A stretch of DNA of 64,000 bases, from positions 266,124 through 330,123 of the forward strand of contig NMRA01000251.1 of the NCBI GenBank assembly GCA_002633005.1. Reading direction: 5' to 3'. This stretch comes from Phoronis australis. Taxonomy: Eukaryota; Phoronida; Phoronidae. Position 1 is the first letter of the stretch, and each line of letters starts with the position of its first letter. The position numbers and the translations under genes were made by a program. The notes beneath the pieces are model-generated. The model ran no database searches. It had not been told where the DNA came from and saw only the letters and a list, made by a program, of their open reading frames with translations. This document shows positions 49,275 to 60,378 of the stretch, in pieces.

Positions 49275-49850
49275 GGGTGATAACGGCTGAGAACATGTAA
49301 TAATTTATTTATACCACATACTCAACGAAAAAGCATTGCAATGAATCGATTTACCTTTTCTGATTCTCCATGGCTTTGTAACTACTTTCTATGTCAGAGG
49401 CCCGGGGTCGGAGGTCGTGACCTTTTAAGAAAAGCCCGGCTATTTTTGTCAAATAATGCTTTTACTCAAAACCAATTGAAAACTTAAATATTATAGAAGT
49501 AAATTGAATTCATAAATTAAGGCTTACCAACTATTATAGCTTAAAACACATTTTTTTCACGCTAAGCTTCGACCGGGAAATTATCGTCTGCTAAAGTAGG
49601 TTACCACTGGTAACTGAATATAATTCTCAAGTCAAAGATCCTGACGACAAGATACCCGAATTCAAACTGGAGATCAGTGATTTACAAGTAAGAGGACATG
49701 AGAAAAAAAATCACCGAATTAAGACATCATTTCTATGGAAATTATGTCTTATTTTTCGTAGCGTATAAGTACAGCACAATGCGGTTTGTTGAACATGGGA
49801 TTATTGCGCGTGCTCATTTAAGTATTCTATTTTCACTCTTGATGACGTCA
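49275..49850. other. intergenic, no gene recognised
   Basis: AT-rich stretch between the hairpin and the SINE head. No gene was supported. Confidence 0.4.
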
Positions 49851-49855
49851 GTCGC

Positions 49856-49928
49856 TGCGTGGTCTAGTGGTAAAGTCGGCGACCAGCAATTTCAGGGTCC
49901 CGGGTTCGACCCCATCCTCGGTTTCCCG
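49856..49928 (+). repeat. tRNA-derived SINE head
   Basis: An A-box-like TGGTCTAGTGG is followed about 30 bases later by a B-box-like GGGTTCGACCC, the internal RNA polymerase III promoter of tRNAs. A clean cloverleaf acceptor stem is not visible and non-tRNA sequence follows, so a SINE head is more likely than a functional tRNA. The 3' end of the element is not defined. Confidence 0.6.
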
Positions 49929-52284
49929 CCAAATCGTTATCTCACTAGTGAGATAACTTTATGGGTTATTACACGGTTGAATTTGCCATTTGACGCTAAT
50001 AATGTGATATTCATACAATTATGTTTGGTCTTGTCAGACATTATAAAATTACACAGTATTTGTTGGCGCTCAGCAATTAGCGGCATTGGCGTTCTTTTGG
50101 CCCTTCATCCATGTAATTCTATTACTTGATGTGATGTAAAATTAAACTATGTTCCTCTCCCATTCTATCTGCTCTAAAGGAAAGCCGTAGATATCGCATA
50201 TTGCAGTTGAATTTGTGCAAAATGGTGTTCATTTTCTGTGCACTATACGCACACTTTATTATCCATGGTACAGTGAGCGTCCACCATTAGAGATGCGTAA
50301 ATTATTGTTAAGCTCCGTTCTGCTTATCTGGACAGGGTATTCATCCACAAAGATCCATTTTGTTACAGAGACTACTTCTCTTACCCACATCTCTCATCAT
50401 TGCTTGTAACTCATCTGAGGAGGCATAAGTACAACTTTTTGAAAGTCAGAACACGACATTAAAATGATTTCTAAAAATGTAGAACTGAAAGCGAATTTAA
50501 GGGTAAACACAAGCTTGAGTAGTATACAAACCTCAATTAACTCTCTAATCGCGAATGTTTCTTTTGTGCGCGTCTGTCGCACCTTCTCTATGTAATGTGT
50601 AGCGCTTCAGGGTTTACTTCCACTAGTACTGACAATGCATTGTTTCATGTTCGTGTACGGAAAATGCTATGCATTACAAAACGCGAAAAAGAGATTCTCC
50701 CTACCTGGCAATGTATGCACTTGGGGTAAATACTTAACAACAGAGAACAGCCTGTCGCAACATAGAAAACAAGCAAGTCTCCAATCGAGTTCACGGAGCC
50801 TCGAAACAGAAAGCAAAACAGGCAACGCGTAGCCACTTATTTCATGAAATTGATTGTTTGGTTTTATCTGGCTAGACACGCGTGTCTGTCGTTGGGTAGA
50901 GCCATGCTACAGGCAGTGTAATAGGGCCGTCGTGGATTACACGGCTAAAACTCTCCTTTGTTCCGGAGATAAGAAAGCGCGTTACCTCGTTTGGCATATT
51001 TTGTGTGGCTCATTCGTACTAGGAAGACGAAGAATTTCACATCATGCATCCACGGGTATTTGTCCATTTTAGCTAACTTTCTCACGTCGCACTGCATGCC
51101 ACTGCGTAGCTGTAATAAGTCGTTTGCATTGGAAGGACGATTAGATAAATGCAACCGAAAATTTTTTTTAGAAAATCAGACAACAACAAATAACATGTGA
51201 AACTCCAATGACAATAATAATGTGGCTGACGGATGTTTACGGCATTGCGGTAAATACAGCGAGATCTGAGTGTCGCAGTGTAATCCGGGAAGGCCCCTTT
51301 TCCCAGCGTTTAGCACAGTGGGTCAGTGCTGTATTGGTGAAATTAGAGTTAAGTATTCGGCCAGATGCCTGTGATTTGGTCAGTTAAATATGCTTAAATT
51401 ATTATGTTATTTAATTAAGGGCTGGATTGATAATCAGACTATTTCCAACCCCATTTGTCTCATTGTACCAAAGTAATCTGTTATACAGATGATCGAAGTT
51501 AACTTATGAGGCTGAAGTGAATTTAACAATAGGTTAAAGGACAATAGTAAGAGCAATCTCTGGTAGATCTTTGGCTATGAAAGCGAGCGTCCCCAAGTAA
51601 TGAGAGCCTGTATCTCTGGACATTTTTGGTTCAGATTCCTGAACACTGTGGAATTACATTGTACAGTGTACCTGTAAGGACACTGGCAGTAATGAGTTTT
51701 CATACCGTGACATTACCTTTACAGAAGCAGAGAGGAGAGGATTTATTATATTCTTGTTGAAAAGGCGACTGGTATGCTTGGATTGCTGAATGTTGACACA
51801 CTGGTGATGCTTTCACAGCATACACGGACATTCTGTACAGATTGAAGCATGGTTGCGAGATTACTTTACTTTTAAAGTACTTAAAGCGACAAAAGACATG
51901 TGCTTCCTGTAAGTAAATGTTTTTTAATTTAGGCCACTTACACAGTATGACCTGAACTTTATGAGCTTGGTCTGAAAATTAAAGCGATAAAAGTTCTTCA
52001 CGACCACTGACATCATTTCTATACAAGAAAGAAGATAACACCAATTTTGTAATTTTACATGTAAGTGTACTACCTAAGTCTTGTTCCAGAGAGAAAGCAA
52101 GGGTTTCATATTGGCTTAAATTACCCCATGTAAATCAAAGATGAACTGTACATATAGTTTGCCCTGAACGTTGTTCAGCATAATTATGCAGTTGTCACAA
52201 TATCCAGTTACGAAAAACGTGTATTGTAGAGTCACGCGGGTGAGGTCCGTACACGTAAGAATCTGCCGAAGGAATGTGAAGCGA
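49929..52284. other. intergenic, no gene recognised
   Basis: The first part may be SINE body. Further on there are only short unrecognised open frames. Confidence 0.35.
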
Positions 52285-52586
52285 CCACTACATGTATGTC
52301 TAAGCAATAAAAGTGCCTCAGAATATATGCAGTGCAAGGACAGATGTTTGATTTTAAGGTATTTGCTGACTGAGATGAAGTATGACTCTTTGTGGGTTTG
52401 TTATTGCAATTTGAAAGTGACTAAAAAGGGGGTTGCGTCATATCCACAGGCAATACTAGTTAACGTTTATACGAATATCTGACGAGTACCTTGACGTTTC
52501 AAAGGTGATATCCGCTGACAAGTGCATTGTTTTCCCATCGTCAGGTGTTAACTGGTATGTCGCTTGTCAGTCACTGATTGTTTATG
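52285..52586. repeat. dispersed repeat, second copy, left part
   Basis: Aligns with the first half of 31360-32118. It stops at GTTTATG (52580-52586), where the 1.04-kb insertion begins. Confidence 0.85.
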
Positions 52587-52764
52587 CAGTGGCGGATCTA
52601 GGATATCACAAGGGTGAGGGGGTTTGCCCCCCCCCTCCTGCCCAGGAAAGTTTTCTGTTTTTACCTCTAAAAATCAAGCATTTTCCTTGATTCCTGAAGT
52701 ATTATCCAAGAAAAAAAGGCAAAAAAAAACACGGAGAACGTGTCAAACAGGAAAAACTTCAAGT

Positions 52765-52830
52765 ACCAAAGACTCGAACTCACGACCTGACGAATAGAGC
52801 GCGCTTGCGTTACCTCTACACCACCACGAT
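52765..52830 (-). repeat. tRNA-derived SINE head (minus strand)
   Basis: On the minus strand an A-box-like TGGTGTAGAGG is followed by a B-box-like GAGTTCGAGTC. The central part could fold as an anticodon arm, but acceptor-stem pairing is poor. It is therefore called a SINE head or tRNA relic within the larger insertion. Confidence 0.55.
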
Positions 52831-53265
52831 TTAACTACTAATCGCATACTAAGAGACCTACTTGTGTATGGTCCACAGCGTTTGCGCACGAATTCTACTT
52901 CTTTTTGTAATGCTTATTTCACGTTTTATATTTTGTGCCATCAATTCTTAACAAGTTTGTCGTATTTAAAATAGTCTTTAAATGCCCAAAAGACCAAATC
53001 CGTTTTTCGTGTTGGCAATAATGACGGGATTGCTTTGGAAATCGTCTTAAGATAAAGTTTGACAAAGAGAGTATTGCGAGTTTCCGAGTGATTCACTAAG
53101 GCTTCGATTAAAATTCACATCTTACCAGCAGCTTCTGTTTCACTCAGGTTCCATTTTCATTAAAAAATGAAGTAAATTTCTTCATTGCACAGTGGAGCAG
53201 ATGACGGAGACGGAGTCGTAGTGCGCAGCGCCACTGCCGGTCGCCTGGGATATCGCGGGAGAGCC

Positions 53266-53507
53266 NNNNNNNNNNNNNNNNNNNNNNNNNNNNNNNNNNN
53301 NNNNNNNNNNNNNNNNNNNNNNNNNNNNNNNNNNNNNNNNNNNNNNNNNNNNNNNNNNNNNNNNNNNNNNNNNNNNNNNNNNNNNNNNNNNNNNNNNNNN
53401 NNNNNNNNNNNNNNNNNNNNNNNNNNNNNNNNNNNNNNNNNNNNNNNNNNNNNNNNNNNNNNNNNNNNNNNNNNNNNNNNNNNNNNNNNNNNNNNNNNNN
53501 NNNNNNN
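53266..53507. other. assembly gap (N run)
   Basis: A run of 242 N bases next to a poly-C tract, probably a difficult GC homopolymer. Open frames crossing it are meaningless. Confidence 1.
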
Positions 53508-53627
53508 GCCCCCCCCCCTCCCCAAGACTGAAACTGCACACATTTAAATCTTTTTTCATCCGTATAATTTTAATTACCGGGGTTAATTAATGAACTCAAC
53601 ATTTCCCCACGCTCTTACTGTTTGATG

Positions 53628-54045
53628 GTTTATGTTCCTATGGACTTACGAAATAGAGAAAAACTTACACATTAAGTTCCGCACAAAACTAACACTAGGT
53701 TACTAAGCTTAAAATTGATGGTGGCGGTGATAACAACACACTTCTCAATCATATTCCACTCTCTTAAAGGTTATCATAATTATTTTCTGTAGACACTCTT
53801 ATGTGGAGTGTCCCATGGCTTGAAACGTTTCCAGTCCAAGCAATCACAAATGCGACTTTCATGAAAAACTTGTTCCAAGATATCAGGTTTTCTAAACGAT
53901 GCACCCCCGGGTTCTATTTCATGAATTAAGGGTTGCTCTTATACTCCTCAGAGGTATTTCTTAAAAACAGGTCTTTCTTGAGCAAAGACTCTCATTTAAA
54001 GTGTTGAGTGGGCGTACCCCAGACCCTGTTTGTTAGTTCAATACC
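53628..54045. repeat. dispersed repeat, second copy, right part
   Basis: Continues the alignment to 31360-32118 from TATGTTCCTATGG onward and ends at the TTAA site where the next transposon sits. Confidence 0.85.
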
Positions 54046-54049
54046 TTAA

Positions 54050-55717
54050 AGGAGAATGCCACCCGATTTAATTAGTCTTTTTTGCCGTCTTAATCGATCT
54101 ATATCCACATCGCCTCGCATACCGTCGACCTTACCTTGCCAAGAGGTGTCGCGTTAACCTGTGAGGAAGGTGAGAAACGACGCTAGCGACGTCAGTGGTT
54201 CATATGCAGAGTGAATGCCGCTATGTTGCGGTGCATCGTTCCCACTTGTCCGAACTAAGCAGATGCGAGGAAAACGGGTATATCGTTTTTTTACTTCCTC
54301 GAGAGTCCGAAAAGCTTAGAAAGTGGCTCATGGTAGTGAGGAATGAAATGTACGCTGTAAATAGCAAGCATGAGGCCGTGAAACATCTCCGTGTCTGTTG
54401 CCTGCAGACGTCGACAGTGCCTGACAAATGCCGGCTTATAAAATAACTCCATACGTTCCGTTGTCTGAGCTTGTTCACGGCGCCTCTCTAGTATTTCTTC
54501 ATCACACTATTCCTGTTCGAATTGATAGCCTGTGAAACTTAACGATCCACCTGCGATGTCGGGAGTGATGAGCTCCAGCTCGTCCTAAGTCGGGATTGCG
54601 AGTTGCCATGTTGGCGTTTATTACTGAGCGTTCTGTTTCAAAATGAATTATTCTCACCCTAACCAATACTTATATTAAAACTGAAACAAAGTCTGTCTCA
54701 GATGCAATTTTTAATGCCTTTGGAGTGTTCGTGAGTGCAAATGATTTGAGAAGCCAGCAATTAATAAATCTCTGCGTTACCGGCTTTAGGTGCAATAAAA
54801 CTAATTGACGGGACACCGAGGCCGTGTGAGTTCAACTTAGTGTTGGCTGGCAGAAACTGTTGTGAAACAAATCGATTTTCATCCCACGGCCAGGTGTTAG
54901 GGGAATCTTTATTTACATTTACATTACTCAAATAATGATTGTCATTGTATAACTTCTGCCCTGAAGGTGCTGTGGCCAAAGCGGAACCTGAATTCAGGGC
55001 CCCCGACGAGAAAGTAGATTTGCAGTTTCGAGGCTAATTCACAAACAACACGTGCACACTGCTCGGCTCACTAGTATAGTATTATCTTGACTGGAAGTTT
55101 AGTTTCCACTGAACTTTGGCTGATTTATGTTCGTGATGTCTGATCAGTTTCCGAGCCACTGACATGCCTGGGATAACGAGTCAACCCGGCCGGCCGCGAC
55201 GGGCCTGATCGGGCTCCGAGTCAATGGCCAGGATAACATTGTCAAGCGTTTTGTCACTCGAAAAATCACAAGTCTAAACAACACAGATATAGGTTCTCCT
55301 GTCTGTATCGCACGGAAAATACTTCGAAATTATCTCCGAACAGAAAACTGCTGCTGCGGACCTTATTCGCCTGCCGAACTTTGTAGGCTACGGTGTGTCC
55401 AAATACCAATAAATCCGTATCAGCGAAATAAAACAACACATTTTTATAAGAACTCGGCGTATTTTTAAGGGTTTTACATCGAAGTTTGATGATTTATTGG
55501 TGTTAAGCGATGACTTCAAGCGATAAGCTGACACCAGTAACCCGTGTTGTGAACAGCTGAACAGACTGCGTTTGAAACCAATGACGTCTTTGTACAATTT
55601 GAACACCTCCGTCTGCCGTCAGGTGTCAGGTAACGCAACCGTACGTGTCGTTATGGAGTAGAACTACTCGATCTAAATTGATACAAATTAGGTTGTTTTT
55701 TTGGGTGGCATGCTCCT
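54050..55717. mobile_element. TTAA-flanked non-autonomous DNA transposon, copy 2 (1668 bp)
   Basis: Begins AGGAGAATGCCACCC and ends GGGTGGCATGCTCCT, so 14 of 15 terminal bases are inverted repeats. TTAA flanks it at 54046-54049 and 55718-55721. It aligns along its length with copy 1 at 8271-9915, with scattered substitutions and small indels. No conserved long reading frame is shared, so it is non-autonomous. Confidence 0.9.
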
Positions 55718-55721
55718 TTAA

Positions 55722-57586
55722 GTCCAAGTAACATTTAAACCTGAGCCTAAATGATGTCTCAAGAGAAAACAAGACATGAGAGCACGAGGCGAGATATCTC
55801 CGTAGGAAGTGGTTGGCTATATGAATTCGAATTTTATCACTTATAAAAGGCGAGAGTTGAGCAGATGTCGGGATTATCATTTATTTACAATTTCAAGTGT
55901 GTTTCATTACCCGATACTGATACTGTTTGTTTGTACTTGTTTTCGCTGGGAAGGATGGTTACATGCGTACTTTGTCAAACAGGGAATGAAATATATCTTA
56001 GTGGCGTACAAATGTTACAAACGCGACTTTAATTTACGTCTAACCTACAGTATGCTTTAGAGCAAATGGTCATACTCGGGCACCAACCATTCTCGTGTGT
56101 CGATTACAAGTACATGTACATGAAAAATCTAATGCGTTCCTTGACATGATTCTCCGGGGTATTGTTATAGTTTGAAGTAGATTTGTGCCTCATTGATCAG
56201 TTGTTCCCTGGAAATTTGACTGTGTCACCGTAGGCAAACTTTTGAAACCATAAATTCTCAATCTTTCACGTCATGAACGGTCAATACAGAAGTAACCCGC
56301 AAGCTCATTCAATACAAAGTATATTCGTCTATTTTTCGTGTGTTATGTTATCGTGTACATTACACTGTCGTAGGGAAACAAGAAATACATACAATGTAGA
56401 ATGAGCGTGATGCAACCATAGGTTTACTGAAATGTCTCCCCTACAACAAATGATAGGATACTGGTGACGAGTAAAAAATCCCTGGTTGCCGTACAGGCTG
56501 AACACGTGAGGAGTGTGTCTGTCCTTTTATTTAGTGGAACGATAATGTCTGATCAAAACCGAGAAATCTACTCAGTGAATCATTTTGATACCGTTGGACT
56601 TCTTGGCCATAAAACTGGTAGTGTGGTGATAAAACATCAATCACTTTGCATATTTCCAGTTTTTGCTGCAACAGCTGTAACCCAAGAATACTGAAGCAAT
56701 GGTGTGACCAGTGATACGGCAATATACACGAAAGTTACACAAAACTTGGGAAGAAGACAGGGTCGAACGTCACTATCAACAGTCCAACACCTGAAACCTT
56801 CGGCATCTTCAGTCTTCATCACCGAGCCGTCCTCACGCGTTTCACGAACTTCACGAAAAATAATAGTTACAAAGGCTCACCACATTAATAAATATCGCTC
56901 AGCACTTAGGAAGTATATTTAACAAAACATCAGAAAGTACAGCGTCAGTGTTCACACAACAGTTCATCACACACGTGTGCTCACCATCGCCGATCAACTA
57001 GAACTCTCGAATACACTCAAAACTGCCACCTAGTGGGGAATAACTAACACCAGTCTCTGATGAATTATTTAGTACAGCACTTTAGTTATCCTTAGAGTTT
57101 TATGTAACCTTAATCAGAGGGAGGCTGAGTGAAATTTATTGTCTTTACTCCAACAAAAAGATCCACCACCCGTCAGTTGATTTACATGCATTCGAGTTTG
57201 AAGTTTTGTTTTTGGTTAAATTTGCTCTTCATAGGACTAAAAACAGTTCGAACATTCCATTTCTCTCCTCACATGTATGAGGGATAACGTATATTTATCA
57301 TAGCTGTGGGTTATTTTATCCAAATACGCTATATGCAAGCCGATTTAGGGCCTAAACGAGGGCTTGCATATCGAGACCGGAAAAGTTGGCGGCAAGTACC
57401 GTACGATGTACACGGTCAGCAACACATTGTATTGTATTCGATTTTACTAGTCAACATTTTCGGGTTTTAGACTTTATTTCACGGCTATACTTAAATTCTG
57501 TTCCGAAATCGAATTATCAAAAAGTATTTCGGCAACAGGTTAACATTACTCAAAATGATTATACAGAAACAACTGGCGCGGGCGCG
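55722..57586. other. intergenic, no gene recognised
   Basis: Only short unrecognised open frames. A small inverted repeat (TATGCAAGCC at 57332, GGCTTGCATA at 57361) surrounds a TAGGGCCTA centre. Confidence 0.4.
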
Positions 57587-57590
57587 CACA

Positions 57591-57656
<66 letters not shown>
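57587..57656. repeat. (CA)n microsatellite
   Basis: About 70 bases of CA dinucleotides. Confidence 0.97.
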
Positions 57657-57658
<2 letters not shown>

Positions 57659-59000
57659 GCTACGCAATTTAGAGTAGTTTTTTGGAAAGTCTTGTAAACG
57701 CAACTGCTGTAACAGCCAAATTTTTCATATGTAGTTGCAGAACCAACGCTCAGGAACAAAATGTTAAATCTTTTCCTAAAATGCAGCAACATGGTTTTAA
57801 CACCCACTCCTAGCATGTCGTTTGATAGTTTGGCGAATGTGATTCCAAGACTGGGGTCAAAAAAAAATAACAGAGACCAGACTTATTCCCGGTACCTGGG
57901 CAGATGGACCACGGGTCGGTTTCACTTGATGAGCTAATATATCAACATGAAAGCGAAGCAATGTACTCATGATTGATTTGATAACTATAACACTCGGTCA
58001 AAACTGAGTTCACTGTGATACATGTATATATTTATTGAAGGATACACAGAACATACAAAGAAATAATAACAAACCCAGAAACCGCGAAGCATTATATCTG
58101 GGTTGTAAATAATTCATATATACAGTGTACATAGAGGTATATACAATTAAGTAGTATCTAAAATAAGCATTCCAATACTTAGATATGCTATTACAGATAT
58201 ATAAAAACAAAAATATGTACAGATTCATGTAGGGAAATCAGATGCAACAATATTGATAAACGGTACATAAAAATTTACTAATGTTGCTTAGGAGGAATTC
58301 GTTGAGAACGAAGTCAAGGTTAGGACTACCATTCAGTAATAATGTAACCCTAGTAGGGATATTATTACAAGAACTGAGAGCGTTAACAATTGATTGGTTA
58401 AAACTGAGTCGCGCAGACAGCCGGAAATTCATAGTTCAAAGTCTACGTCGCGCCTTAGGGTCGCAAGCTCTAGTAAAAGCAGAGAAGTTATAAGTTAATG
58501 GATTACATTGGTTGCGTGGGGAAGCTGGCATTCCATGGTTAGAGTTCGATGATATTGATTAGTAAATATCGGGGGCTGCCTATTTCTGTCAAAGATTGTT
58601 TTGCTGACCATAAATATTTGTGTTAGTTGAAAAAATCAAAACCCAAAACTTGTAAAGTCAACGTTTGAATTCTTGATAATTGAAAGCTAACCTGAAATAA
58701 TAAATATGTAACGGGGGCGGTACATTGTATCTACGACCAAGGCGCCCCGATTTTACGAGCCCGGTGCAGACTGAGGGTGATGTCGAAAACTAAAAGTTGG
58801 TGAATAATACATAGGTTTATTGTAAGAATATATAACTACAATATTCCACACTTACAAGCAATCCAGTTGTTAACTAATGTTTTCGTACCTCATGAATGTG
58901 GTCCCTTTAAACTGATCGCTCCGAACCCCATCCCAGTATTCACCCCTGTCATTAAACTAATCTGCCTTTTTTCTATGGACTGTGGGAGTGCAGGGCAATA
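57657..59000. other. intergenic or EPS15 upstream intron, no exon recognised
   Basis: EPS15 coding exon 1 must lie upstream of 60379 but encodes only about ten residues in relatives, so it cannot be picked out by eye. No other gene was supported. Confidence 0.35.
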
Positions 59001-60150
59001 GGCAGTATATTGTTTTTGGAATTTAAGGTCTCAAACTGCAGAACACACACTACACCAAATATTTTCTTACTTCATCATCTGCAAATTTATCATGCTACAA
59101 CCTTCAAACAGATTTCATTAAATTCATTGACCACTGAAACATGGGTGCAAATATTTATAACTAACCTCTGGTGTCTGATGCAGCAGTTATAAGCACAAGT
59201 AGAATTTTGAATATGACAGCTGTAATTTTTGTAAATTATCAGTTGTGCAAATTCATGATGACTATTAAAACATGAGACAAGTTTGAAAATAATCTACATG
59301 TAATGCCCGTAAGGAATTTATGAGCAGAAGCAGTATTTGGAATACTGCTGTCCTTTATTTATATAAATTATGAAAATTCATCATGCAACAACTTGTCAAC
59401 TGATTCCACAGAAACATTGGGTATGGGTAAAGACGTTAAAATAGTTTACTTGGGGTGCCTGGTACTTCAGCTATAAGCAAAGGTAGAATTTTGAATAATG
59501 GTGGCCTTAATTTGCATATATTATGCAAATTTACGATGTATCCACCAGCATTAAATTCACTGACCATGGAAGCATAAGTGAAAACATTAAAGTAACCAGT
59601 CTGAAGTGCTTGGTAAGGGCGCTTAAGCAAAATATAATTTTGAATAATGGTGGCCTTAATTTGCATTAATTGCGCAAATTTATCATACAACAACATGCAA
59701 ACTGATTTCATTAAACTAATTGACCATAGAAACATAGGTGCAAAAGTAATCTGTGATGATTAGTACCATGGCTATTAAAACAAGTAAAATTTTGAATAAT
59801 GGTGGCCTTAATTTGCATATTAAATTATGCAAATTGACAATGTATCCACCCAAAAACTTTCATTATTAAATTTGTGGACCATGGAAACATAGATGAAAGC
59901 ACCAAAATAACCTTCCTGCAGTGCTTGGTAAGGAAATTATAAGCAATTAAAATAAAATTTTGCACGGCCTTGATTTGCATAAATTATGCAAATTGACAAT
60001 GTATTTACCTAATAACTTGCACTATTAAATTCATTGACCATGAAAACATAGGTAAAAACGTCAAAATAATCTGGCTGCAGTGCTTGGTAAGGAAATTATA
60101 AACAAAAATAGAATTTTGCACAATGGCGGATTTAACTTGCATATTTAAAA
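59001..60150. repeat. degenerate tandem repeat, about 155-bp unit, with octamer palindromes
   Basis: The block TTTTGAATAATGGTGGCCTTAA recurs, intact or decayed, near 59490, 59640, 59790, 59960 and 60113. It is followed in most units by ATTTGCAT, a short AT spacer, and ATGCAAAT. Each unit also carries a TTGACCATGGAAACATAGG-like block and a GCAGTGCTTGGTAAGG-like block. Earlier units (59001-59480) are more diverged. Confidence 0.85.
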
Positions 60151-60378
60151 CACTGACCAAGGTTTGCGAACGGTCACCCCCCTAAATCATGATTAACTAT
60201 GCTGAGGCAACTTGAAACAGCAAAGAAAAAACTTTATCTGGCAAATCCAGGTTTGTAAAAAAACAGCATTTGGCTCCCGGACTAAAGGGTGGTATTCTGT
60301 GTTCAGGAATTTAAATGGCGAAGATGATAAAGCAAGAGTTTGTCAATGTTTACTCTGATATTGTTTCTTTACTTTCAG

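Larger units (their letters stand above)
52587..53627. mobile_element. 1.04-kb insertion with 7-bp target duplication
   Basis: It interrupts the dispersed repeat. GTTTATG is present on both sides (52580-52586 and 53628-53634), and the intact copy near 31690 runs straight through the site. The left end is CAGTGGCGGATCTAGG followed by a C tract, like the GGCGGATCCAGG repeats elsewhere. A tRNA-like A/B-box pair lies inside on the minus strand. An assembly gap hides 242 bases. It may be a SINE in minus orientation or a composite. Confidence 0.7.

Noticed and set aside
53144-53559. Open frames crossing the second N run
   Set aside because: Artefacts of the gap and the poly-C tract.
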